From: 2-02-FULL-66-22 sp964576535
Lineage (GTDB): Bacteria > Methylomirabilota > Methylomirabilia > Methylomirabilales > 2-02-FULL-66-22
Length of the DNA: 12,596 nt
Direction: 5' to 3'
Assembly (NCBI GenBank): GCA_964576535.1
Contig: CAZNWB010000093.1
Location: 1-12,596 of the forward strand
In this document: one piece after another, positions 1 through 6,255 of the stretch
How positions within the stretch are numbered: position 1 is the first letter of the stretch
Layout of the letters: each line of letters begins with the position of its first letter
The notes under the pieces: model-generated
Databases searched by the model: none
What the model was told of the DNA's origin: nothing
What the model saw: the letters and a program-made list of their open reading frames with translations, nothing else
Made by a program: the position numbers and the translations under genes

Positions 1-322
1 TGAAGGGGATCCGCGACAGCTTGGTGACCCCGTCCACCAGGGTGGCGATCTCGTCCCCGAAGTGCTCCTTGATCTGCCCCAGGTTGGCGTGGGTATCCTC
101 GACGCAGTCGTGCAACAGGCCGGCTGCGATGGCGGCGGCATCCATGCGGAGTTCGGTGAGGATTCCGGAGACTTCAAGGGGATGGGACAGGTAGGGCTCG
201 CCGGAGATGCGTTCCTGGCCCTTGTGGGCCTTGGCCGCGAAGACGTATGCCCGCATGACGGGATCGACCTCCGCCTGCGGGTTGTACTCGTGAATCCTGT
301 CTATGATGGTTTCAATGCGCAC
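1..322 (-). CDS. spoT: RelA/SpoT-family (p)ppGpp synthetase/hydrolase, N-terminal part (cut by window edge)
   Basis: This is the first 107 residues of a Rel/SpoT stringent-response enzyme, which makes and/or degrades (p)ppGpp in the cytoplasm. The visible part is the HD hydrolase domain. His47 (in YLSHPLEV), the His71-Asp72 pair and Glu75-Asp76 (in LLHDCVEDT) match the metal-binding and hydrolase motifs of the family, so the hydrolase half looks functional. Synthetase, TGS and ACT domains would lie beyond position 1. I chose the GTG at 320-322 because the protein then begins MRIETIIDRI, as family members do, and a GGG-containing purine stretch lies about 10 nt upstream. An in-frame GTG at 332-334 would add four residues but has a purine stretch directly abutting it, too close for a ribosome site. 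A good sigma-70 promoter lies just upstream (357-386). Whether it is bifunctional Rel or SpoT proper cannot be told from this fragment. Confidence 0.95.
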   Translation of the reverse strand, partial: MRIETIIDRIHEYNPQAEVDPVMRAYVFAAKAHKGQERISGEPYLSHPLEVSGILTELRMDAAAIAAGLLHDCVEDTHANLGQIKEHFGDEIATLVDGVTKLSRIPF

Positions 323-356
323 TCCGGCGTCCACCCTGCCGCATCGCGGCAAGTGC

Positions 357-386
357 AGTGTAACACATGATTTTTGGCCCTTTCAA
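357..386 (-). promoter_or_regulatory. Sigma-70-type promoter of the relA/spoT gene
   Basis: On the minus strand, TTGAAA (381-386, 5 of 6 to the -35 consensus) is followed after 18 bp by TACACT (357-362, 4 of 6 to the -10 consensus). The predicted start of transcription near 350 gives a leader of about 15-30 nt before the GTG codons at 334/322. It lies in the gap after tsaC, so the stringent-response gene probably has its own transcript. The minus-strand DNA between the tsaC stop and this promoter (387-480) contains G-runs and C-runs that could pair, but no T-tract, so no terminator is called there. Confidence 0.6.
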
Positions 387-480
387 GGATTATCTGCCCG
401 TCGGCACTGGGGGGCATGTTTCGGGGCCCCTTCCCTGCCCCCTTCCCTGTCGCTGTCGCGGTCTAAAGGCTGCGTCGAGT

Positions 481-1122
481 TCAAACCAGGGCAATCTTTG
501 CCTGGAGCTGGGCCCGGGAGATGGCCCCTTCGCGCAGGATGCGGGCGGGCTCGATCGTGCAGTCAATGACAGTGGACGGGACACCCAGGGCCACGCGGCC
601 GCCGTCCAGGATCAGGTCAATTTGGCCCCCGATGGCCTTCTGGACGGTCTTGGCGTCGGCCGGATCGGCGCCCCCGGCCTTGTTGGCGCTAGTCCCGATG
701 ATGGGTCCGGCGAAGGCCGTGAGCAGGGCCTGTGCCGCAGTGCCGGCCGGCAACCGGAGACCCACGGTGCCCGTGGTCGCGGTGAGGACACCGGGAAGGC
801 TGGGAGAGGCCTTGACCACCACGGTGAGCGCCCCGGGCCAGAACGCCCGCATGAGCTCCAGGACCCCGTTCGGCAAGGCCGCGGCCAGATTCCTCGCCGC
901 ATCCACAGACGGGACCAGGACGCTCAGGGGCTTCGCGTGGTGCCGTCCCTTTACCGTGTGCACCCGCTCGACCGCCGCGGCATCCAGCGCGTTCGCCCCC
1001 AGGGCGTAGAGCGTGTCGGTGGGAAAGGCCACCAATCCTCCGCGGCGGAGCGCTTCGCATGCCTCCGTGATCACGTCCCGTTGCGGCGCCTTGGGATCCA
1101 CCTGGATCACTCGCGTTTTCAC
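481..1122 (-). CDS. tsaC: Threonylcarbamoyl-AMP synthase (TsaC/YrdC/Sua5 type)
   Basis: A 213-residue single YrdC domain. It makes threonylcarbamoyl-AMP from threonine, bicarbonate and ATP, the first step of t6A modification at position 37 of ANN-decoding tRNAs. Visible family motifs are PTDTLYALG (34-42), KGR followed by KPLSVLV (58-70), WPGALT (95-100), VGLRLP (120-125), TSAN (144-147), STVID (183-187) and REGAI (197-201). The length fits the short TsaC class; the extra C-terminal Sua5 domain is absent. The start is GTG, preceded by a strong GGAGGAG ribosome site about 9 nt upstream. It follows the second liv binding-protein gene after 107 nt that hold a hairpin and a repeat, so it is probably not part of the transporter unit. 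I saw no clear promoter of its own. Confidence 0.96.
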   Translation of the reverse strand: MKTRVIQVDPKAPQRDVITEACEALRRGGLVAFPTDTLYALGANALDAAAVERVHTVKGRHHAKPLSVLVPSVDAARNLAAALPNGVLELMRAFWPGALTVVVKASPSLPGVLTATTGTVGLRLPAGTAAQALLTAFAGPIIGTSANKAGGADPADAKTVQKAIGGQIDLILDGGRVALGVPSTVIDCTIEPARILREGAISRAQLQAKIALV

Positions 1123-1166
1123 CGTGACTCACTCCTCCACATCGGCGTCTGTGGACGCTTCAATGA

Positions 1167-1215
1167 ACAACTGACAATTTTCAATTTCCAGTTGTCCGTT
1201 GTCGGTTTGAAATTG
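1167..1215. repeat. GTTGTC-rich intergenic repeat, copy 1
   Basis: An AT-richer stretch between tsaC and the second livK. It contains two nested inverted pairs: ACAACTG (1167-1173) with CAGTTGT (1189-1195), and CAATTTC (1182-1188) with GAAATTG (1209-1215). The segment GTTGTCGGTTTGAAATT (1198-1214) matches 12143-12159 at 16 of 17 bases in the same orientation. Base composition is unlike the GC-rich genes on either side. Together with the copy near 12081-12168 it appears to belong to a dispersed repeat family. Function is unknown. Confidence 0.6.
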
Positions 1216-1250
1216 CCAAGCCGGCCGGGCTAGCGCCCGGTTGGCTTGGC
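1215..1250 (-). terminator. Hairpin at the 3' end of the liv operon, probable terminator
   Basis: A 16-bp stem (1215-1230 with 1235-1250) with two G·U-type positions in one strand's RNA and a 4-base TAGC loop. The second livK stop codon (TAG, 1230-1232) sits at the base of the loop, so one arm of the stem also encodes the last residues of the protein. On the minus strand the stem is followed by AATTTC rather than a proper T-run. It is therefore either a weak intrinsic terminator or a 3'-end stabilising stem. It closes the transporter operon before tsaC. Confidence 0.5.
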
Positions 1251-2423
1251 GCGGCTCCCGGGCGTCGGGAGACCCGTAAACTGCTCGAACCACCCCTGGA
1301 GGCTCCCGCCCCTCCGGGTGACATACACGACGTACGGCGAGGTCACGAGGTCCCCGCGTTTGTCCCAGCGCAGGCGCCCCAGGGTGCCGTCGTAGGGACT
1401 GGTGTGCATGACCTTCAGCACCTTCCGCAGCTCCTCCTTGGTGTTCGCCAGCGGCTTGGCCATTTGGATCGCCCGCAGCAGCACCCCCACGGCGTCATAG
1501 GTGTACAACACGTAGGGGCCGATTGGGCCGTAGCGTTCCTCGAACCGGCGGATGAAGGGCTGGGCCGACGGCAGGAGACGCGGGTCCGGCGCAAAGGTGA
1601 GATATGCCCCGCTGGCCGCCTCCTCGCCGGCGATCTTCACGAACTCCGGGTCCAGGACGCCGTCACCGCTGACGAAGGCCGCCTGCAGCCCCGCCTGCCG
1701 CATCTGCCGGATCAGGTAGCCCCCCTCGCGGAAGATCCCCCCGAAGTAGACCGCGTCCGGCTCTACCGTCTTCAGTCGGGCGATCACCGCGCTGAAGTCC
1801 CTGTCACCCTGGGCCACATGCTCGATCGCCACGATGCGCTTGGCCGACCGCTGCTCCACGAGGCGGATCAGGGTCTCGGCCAACGTTCGGCCGTACTCGG
1901 TGCGGTCATGGATCACGGCGATCCGGCGAGCCTTCAAGCGCGACAGGATGAACTCCGCCGCCGAGACGGCGTGCTGGTCGTCGCGCCCTGACACGCGGAA
2001 GACGGTGTCGAATCCCTGCGCGGTGAGCCGCGGGTGCGTCGAGGTGGCTGTGACCTGGGGGATACCCGCCTGGTAGTACACCGCCGAGGCTGGAATGGAC
2101 GAGCTGGAGTAGAAGTGGCCGACGACACCCCAGACCCCTTCCTGGACGAGTTTCTCGGCGACGAGGACCGCCTGCTTGGGATCGAACTGGTCATCCTTGA
2201 GGACGAGCTCGACCTTTCGGACGAGCTTCCCGGCCCGGTCCGCGACCGCCATTTCCGTGGCCTGGCGCATGCTCTGGCCCACCCGCCCGGCTTCCCCGGC
2301 CATGGGGATCACGAGGCCGATCCTGATCGGGGACAGCTCGCTCGCCCATGCGGGCGATGCCAGGGCCAGGGCCAGGAGAAGCCAGCTCCAGCGCAAGCTT
2401 CGCGAGCCAGTGCTTGATTTCAT
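1230..2423 (-). CDS. livK: Branched-chain amino-acid ABC transporter substrate-binding protein (second copy)
   Basis: A 397-residue type-1 periplasmic binding protein of the LivJ/LivK/AmiC group. It has a Sec signal peptide: basic start, hydrophobic core around 12-22 (LLLALALA), and probable cleavage after SPAWA at residue 27. No lipobox cysteine is present, so it should be soluble in the periplasm. IRIGLVIPMAGEAG (34-46) starts the first lobe. GHFYSSSSIPAS (102-113), ATSTHP (126-131) and HDRTEYG (172-178) align with the segments that contact the amino-acid head group in the family. It lies 24 nt after livF and ends the operon. The ribosome site (GGA near the ATG) is weak and a small hairpin precedes it. 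It is clearly divergent from the binding protein at the operon's front, so it may bring a different substrate to the same permease. Leu/Ile/Val, other amino acids, amides or urea are all possible. Confidence 0.93.
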   Translation of the reverse strand: MKSSTGSRSLRWSWLLLALALASPAWASELSPIRIGLVIPMAGEAGRVGQSMRQATEMAVADRAGKLVRKVELVLKDDQFDPKQAVLVAEKLVQEGVWGVVGHFYSSSSIPASAVYYQAGIPQVTATSTHPRLTAQGFDTVFRVSGRDDQHAVSAAEFILSRLKARRIAVIHDRTEYGRTLAETLIRLVEQRSAKRIVAIEHVAQGDRDFSAVIARLKTVEPDAVYFGGIFREGGYLIRQMRQAGLQAAFVSGDGVLDPEFVKIAGEEAASGAYLTFAPDPRLLPSAQPFIRRFEERYGPIGPYVLYTYDAVGVLLRAIQMAKPLANTKEELRKVLKVMHTSPYDGTLGRLRWDKRGDLVTSPYVVYVTRRGGSLQGWFEQFTGLPTPGSRAKPTGR

Positions 2424-2431
2424 AATTCCGC

Positions 2432-2448
2432 ATCGGGATTCACCCGAT
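2432..2448 (-). other. Small intercistronic hairpin between livF and the second livK
   Basis: On the minus strand, ATCGGG pairs perfectly with CCCGAT around a 5-base TGAAT loop. It begins at the livF stop codon and ends about 8 nt before the ATG of the second livK. No T-run follows, so termination is unlikely. A role in translation or mRNA processing is possible but unproven. Confidence 0.4.
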
Positions 2449-3155
2449 CAGGCACCTTCGCCCAGGTAGGCGCGTCGGACGTCGGGGTGCTCCTGCAGTT
2501 CCACGGCTGACCCGTGAAGCGCGATAGTCCCCGTCTCCAGGACATATCCCCGGTGGGCGATGGAGAGGGCCATGGCGGCGTTCTGCTCCACTAGGAGGAT
2601 CGTCGTCCCCTGGTGGTTGATATCCCCGACCGTTGCAAAGATCTGTTCCACCAGGATGGGAGCGAGGCCCATCGACGGCTCGTCCAGGAGCAGGATGCGG
2701 GGTCGAGCCATGAGCGCGCGCCCGATCGCCAGCATCTGCTGCTCCCCACCCGACAGGGTGCCCGCCACCTGGGCCCGGCGCTCCTTCAATCGGGGGAAGA
2801 GACTAAAGACCCGTTCCATGTCCTCGGCGATGGCGGCGTCGGAGCGGAGATACGCGCCCATCTCCAGGTTCTCGGTCACGGTCAGGCGATTGAAGATCTT
2901 CCGTCCCTCGGGCGCGTGGGCCACGCCCCGGGCGACGATCTCGTGGGGGGGCAGGTCGTGAATCGGCTCGCCCTCCAGCAGGACCCGGCCGCTCCGCGGC
3001 CTGAGGAGGGCTGAGATGGTCTTGAGGGTAGTGGTCTTTCCGGCCCCGTTGTTTCCCAGGAGGGCGACGATCTCCCCTTTGCCTACCTGGAGGGAGATTC
3101 CCTTCAGGGCGTGGATCTTGCCGTAGTAGACCTGGACCTCCTGTACCTCAAGCAT
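2448..3155 (-). CDS. livF: Branched-chain amino-acid ABC transporter ATP-binding protein LivF
   Basis: A 235-residue ABC ATPase that pairs with LivG on the cytoplasmic face of the LivHM permease. Walker A is GNNGAGKTT (34-42), the signature LSGGEQQ (134-140) and Walker B ILLLDEP (154-160). The VEQN (189-192) after Walker B has Gln191 where most ABC proteins have the switch histidine, as is normal for LivF. EGRKIF near 83-88 is another LivF-type motif. The start is the ATG at 3153-3155, giving MLEVQEVQVYYG as in the family. A longer reading to 3260 would only add an Arg-rich shadow of livG. The ATG overlaps the livG stop by 8 nt, which implies translational coupling. The ribosome site inside livG is weak. 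Confidence 0.97.
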   Translation of the reverse strand: MLEVQEVQVYYGKIHALKGISLQVGKGEIVALLGNNGAGKTTTLKTISALLRPRSGRVLLEGEPIHDLPPHEIVARGVAHAPEGRKIFNRLTVTENLEMGAYLRSDAAIAEDMERVFSLFPRLKERRAQVAGTLSGGEQQMLAIGRALMARPRILLLDEPSMGLAPILVEQIFATVGDINHQGTTILLVEQNAAMALSIAHRGYVLETGTIALHGSAVELQEHPDVRRAYLGEGA

Positions 3156-3945
3156 CAGCCGTCTCTGCCGCCTTGCCCCAGCGTTTCCGACCCAGATACG
3201 CCTCGATGACCCGGGGATCCTTCTGCACCTCGGCTGGCTTGCCCTCGGCGATCTTCTCACCGTAATCCAGGACCGTCACCCGGTCGGAAACCTCCATCAC
3301 CACGCGCATGTTGTGCTCGATCAAGACAATGGTCAACTCGTACTCCTGGATCAACCGCCGCAAGAGGGCCATGAGGGACTGCGACTCCCCTCCCGTCATC
3401 CCGGCCGTGGGCTCATCCAGCAGGAGCAGCGTCGGGGAAGAGGCCAGGGCCCGGGCCAATTCCAGGCGCCGCTGTTCCCCGTAGGGGAGATTCCGGGCTA
3501 GCTCGTTCGTCTTCGCTGCGAGCCCGACAACCTCCAGGAGCGTCGAGGCGCGTTCCAACAGGTGGTCCTCCTCCTGCCGGAACTTGGGGGTCCGGGTGAG
3601 GACGGCCGCCATGGAGAGAGTGACCCGGCAGTGCATCCCTACCAGGATGTTCTCCACCGCGGTCATGTTGGCGAAGAGCCGGATGTTCTGGAAAGTTCGG
3701 CAGATCCCCAGGGAGGTGATCTGGTCTGGGCGAAGCCCCAAGAGTGGGCGCCCCTTGAAGCCCACCTGCCCCTCCTCGGGCGGGTAGATTCCTGTGAGAA
3801 TGTTGAAGAACGTCGTCTTGCCCGCCCCGTTCGGGCCGATGATGGAGGCGATCTGGCCTTCCTCTACCTGGAAGTCCACGTGGTTGAGAGCCGTGAGGCC
3901 GCCGAATCGCTTCGTGATCTCTCGGGTCTCCAGGAGCATCCCCAT
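3148..3945 (-). CDS. livG: Branched-chain amino-acid ABC transporter ATP-binding protein LivG
   Basis: A 265-residue ABC ATPase, partner of LivF. Walker A is GPNGAGKTT (37-45), the Q-loop lies in CRTFQNIRLF (82-91), the signature has the LivG form LPYGEQRRLE (153-162), Walker B is LLLLDEP (173-179) and the switch histidine is His211. The C-terminus has the LivG-type helix PRVIEAYLG. The start ATG directly abuts the livM stop codon (TAG then ATG, no gap), with GGGAG 7 nt upstream inside the end of livM. The alternative Met3 has no better spacing. Relative to the common LivG motif after Walker B, AGMTGGE replaces the usual AGLNPxE, a small variation. It should hydrolyse ATP to drive import through LivHM. 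Confidence 0.97.
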   Translation of the reverse strand: MGMLLETREITKRFGGLTALNHVDFQVEEGQIASIIGPNGAGKTTFFNILTGIYPPEEGQVGFKGRPLLGLRPDQITSLGICRTFQNIRLFANMTAVENILVGMHCRVTLSMAAVLTRTPKFRQEEDHLLERASTLLEVVGLAAKTNELARNLPYGEQRRLELARALASSPTLLLLDEPTAGMTGGESQSLMALLRRLIQEYELTIVLIEHNMRVVMEVSDRVTVLDYGEKIAEGKPAEVQKDPRVIEAYLGRKRWGKAAETADA

Positions 3946-5220
3946 CTACTTGCTCCCGAGTTCGCGTATCCGGCGGCGGGCGGGCAGGATTCCCTGCGGG
4001 CGGTAGATCATCATGAGGATCAGGATGATGCCGAAGATCATCCGCTCGTACTTGGCCGGCTCGAGCTGGGTGGGGAGGTTGACAAGGTTGTAGCCGAGGA
4101 TAGTGACCCCGGCGTTCCGAAGTTCGTTCAGCCAGAGCGACAGCCCTTTCAGAACCTGAAGGTTGAGCACCGTCACGGCTGTCGCTCCTAGAATGGCTCC
4201 GGGGATGGATCCCATGCCGCCCAGGATGACCATGGAAAGCACCCCGATGGACTCCAGGAAGGTGAAGGACTCGGGGTTGATGAAGACCTGCTTCGCGCTG
4301 AAGAGCACCCCCATGGCCCCGGCGAAGGACGCCCCGCAGGCGAAGGCCAGCAGCTTCATGTGCACCAGGGGAACCCCCATGGCCTGCGCCGCGACCTCGT
4401 CCTCACGGATCGCCTCCCAGGCCCGGCCGATGTGGGAGTCCTCCAACCGCCGGTTCACCTGGATGACGATGGCCACGATCACCAACACCAGGAAGTAGAA
4501 GTAAAGGGGGTAGAGGACCGTGGGTGGCGCAGAGATGCCAAGGGCTTCCAGCAGGGACTGGAAGAAAAGCGGGGGCCGGCCGATCGGGCTGATCCCCTTG
4601 GGGCCGTTGGTGAGGTTGATCGGCTTGTCCAGGTTGTTGGCCAGGACCCGGATCACCTCGCCGAAACCTAACGTGACGATGGCCAGGTAGTCCCCTCGCA
4701 GGCGAAGGACGGGCAGCCCCAAGAGGACTCCCGTGGTGGCGCCCACGGTCACGCCCAGGAGCAGGAAGACGAAGAACCAGCTCCCGCCCAGGGGGAAGCG
4801 CGCGACCGAATCGGAGATGAACTCCCCCGCCTGGGGTGATCCGAAGATCGCCCAGGTATAGGCGCCGACAGCATAGAAGGCCACGTACCCCAGATCCAAG
4901 AGCCCGGCGAGCCCCACCACGATGTTGAGGCCCAGGGCCAGGGCGACGAAAATCCCCACCTGGGTGGCGACTTCCAGATAGTAGCCGTTGATCGTCCCCA
5001 GGATCGGCATCAGGATCCCCAGGGTCAATGCGCCCAGCGAGAATTTCAGCCAGGGGGCCATCCGGGCGAAGTACAGGAGGAGGATGGAGGCCTGGAAGAG
5101 GAGGAAGGCGATGAGCGAGCGCGGGTAGTGGACCACGGCGAAGGACGACAGGCCGGTGACGGCGACGACGAGGCAGATCGCCGACCAGGGTCGGTTGAGC
5201 ACCGCGGCAAACCAGCCCAT
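3946..5220 (-). CDS. livM: Branched-chain amino-acid ABC transporter permease LivM
   Basis: A 424-residue inner-membrane permease, close to the length of E. coli LivM. Several hydrophobic helices are visible, including a first hydrophobic stretch at 13-30, then 36-50, 62-76, 86-104 and onwards. The core has LGLNIVVGLAGLLDLGYVAFYAVGA (split here as 97-110 and 111-120), RGDYLAIVTLGFGE (175-188), NLTNGPKGI (202-210) and VILGGMGSIPGA (331-342). The cytoplasmic loop AWEAIREDEVAAQAMG (267-282) is the contact region for the ATPases, and RPQG (407-410) near the C-terminus is typical. It begins one base inside the livH stop (TGATG), with GGGAG about 8 nt upstream. It forms the membrane pore with LivH. 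Confidence 0.96.
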   Translation of the reverse strand: MGWFAAVLNRPWSAICLVVAVTGLSSFAVVHYPRSLIAFLLFQASILLLYFARMAPWLKFSLGALTLGILMPILGTINGYYLEVATQVGIFVALALGLNIVVGLAGLLDLGYVAFYAVGAYTWAIFGSPQAGEFISDSVARFPLGGSWFFVFLLLGVTVGATTGVLLGLPVLRLRGDYLAIVTLGFGEVIRVLANNLDKPINLTNGPKGISPIGRPPLFFQSLLEALGISAPPTVLYPLYFYFLVLVIVAIVIQVNRRLEDSHIGRAWEAIREDEVAAQAMGVPLVHMKLLAFACGASFAGAMGVLFSAKQVFINPESFTFLESIGVLSMVILGGMGSIPGAILGATAVTVLNLQVLKGLSLWLNELRNAGVTILGYNLVNLPTQLEPAKYERMIFGIILILMMIYRPQGILPARRRIRELGSK

Positions 5221-6191
5221 CAGGTGCGCTCCCTCACCACTTCGCCCAACAGGCCCTTGGGCCGGAAGATTAGAATGAGGATCAGGATGGAGAATGCGAA
5301 GATATCCTTATACTCCGCCCCGAAGGCGCCCCCGGTGAGCAGGGAGAGGTAGGAGGCGGCGAACGCCTCAAGGAGCCCCAGCACCAGCCCCCCCATCATG
5401 GCCCCCGGAATGTTCCCGATCCCCCCGAGGACCGCGGCAGTGAAGGCCTTGATGCCCGGGATGAACCCAGTGTACGGGTTGATCACGCTGTACTGCACCC
5501 CGAAGAGGACGCCGGCCGCGCCGCCCATGGCCCCGCCAATGAGGAAGGTGAGAGAAATGATCCGGTTGACGTTGATCCCCATCAGGCTGGCGGTGGGTTG
5601 ATCCTCGGCGACGGCCCGGATGGCCTTCCCCACCTTCGTCCGGTTCACGATCAGGTGGAGGGCCCAGAGCATCAACAGGGCGGCCGCGATCACCACCAGC
5701 GACTTCACCGGCACGTCCATGGTCTCGGTGAGCTCAAATCGATAATTGAGCTGGTCCATGCTGGGGTAAACAAGGTTGAAAGCGTTGTTCCAGATGCTCT
5801 CGAACAGGCGGATCGCATCCTGAAGGAAAAAGGAAACCCCGATAGCAGAGATCAGGGGGACGAGCCGGGGGGCGCCGCGAAGCGGTCGGTAGGCCACCCG
5901 CTCGACCGTGACGGCCAAGAGGCCGCTGGCGGCCATCCCGGCCAGGAGCAGGAGGACGAGCACCAGAAATGGCGGGAGGGATTCCAGAACCCCCGCTCCC
6001 TTCAGGGCCAGGAGGATCTCCACGCCCACGAAGGCCCCCAGCACGAAGATCTCGCTGTGGGCGAAGTTGATGAACTCCAGCACCCCATAGACCATGGTGT
6101 AGCCCAGGGCGATGAGGGCGTACATGAAGCCCAGGATCAGGCCATCCAGAAGCACCTGGGGAAAGATGGCGATCAGGAGCGGGATATCCAT
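5220..6191 (-). CDS. livH: Branched-chain amino-acid ABC transporter permease LivH
   Basis: A 323-residue inner-membrane permease of the LivH family. Motifs seen are ALIALGYTMVYGVLEFINFAHSE (25-46, in two blocks), YRPLRGAPRL (101-110), GKAIRAVAEDQPTASLMGIN (188-207, the ATPase-contact loop) and AAVLGGIGNIPGAMMGG (252-268), with RPKG (310-313) at the end. About eight hydrophobic stretches are visible. No Shine-Dalgarno-like sequence lies before the ATG: the 15 nt upstream are pyrimidine-rich and come straight from the base of a very stable palindrome (6205-6236). This contrasts with the strong site before the first livK. Translation of the permease set is therefore probably lower than that of the binding protein. 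LivM follows with a one-base overlap. Confidence 0.96.
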   Translation of the reverse strand: MDIPLLIAIFPQVLLDGLILGFMYALIALGYTMVYGVLEFINFAHSEIFVLGAFVGVEILLALKGAGVLESLPPFLVLVLLLLAGMAASGLLAVTVERVAYRPLRGAPRLVPLISAIGVSFFLQDAIRLFESIWNNAFNLVYPSMDQLNYRFELTETMDVPVKSLVVIAAALLMLWALHLIVNRTKVGKAIRAVAEDQPTASLMGINVNRIISLTFLIGGAMGGAAGVLFGVQYSVINPYTGFIPGIKAFTAAVLGGIGNIPGAMMGGLVLGLLEAFAASYLSLLTGGAFGAEYKDIFAFSILILILIFRPKGLLGEVVRERT

Positions 6192-6204
6192 GGGTTCAAT
6201 AAGA

Positions 6205-6236
6205 AAGGGGAGGGGCCTGGCCAGGCCCCTCCCCTT
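6205..6236 (-). terminator. Perfect 32-bp palindrome between first livK and livH: attenuator or mRNA-stabilising stem
   Basis: The arms 6205-6220 and 6221-6236 are exact reverse complements, each made of GGGG runs and GGCCTGG-type sequence, so the RNA could form about 14 GC-dominated pairs with a minimal loop. On the minus strand the stem is followed by TTTCTTATT, a broken T-tract. It occupies most of the 64-nt gap between the binding-protein gene and livH. Partial termination here, or protection of the upstream message from 3' decay, would yield more binding protein than permease. The palindrome is directly visible; its effect is inferred. Confidence 0.7.
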
Positions 6237-6255
6237 CCCCCATGCACCGGCCCGG

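Noticed and set aside
387..480. Terminator after tsaC
   Set aside because: G-runs and C-runs could pair over a 20-base loop, but no T-tract follows and the stem is short.
367..1233. 288-codon plus-strand frame over tsaC
   Set aside because: It is antisense to tsaC, and its end translates the GTTGTC repeat into a repetitive LSVVG-type sequence seen in spurious frames.
3156..3260. N-terminal extension of livF into livG
   Set aside because: The extra residues are a frame-shifted reading of livG with no match to LivF; the family start MLEV is at 3155.
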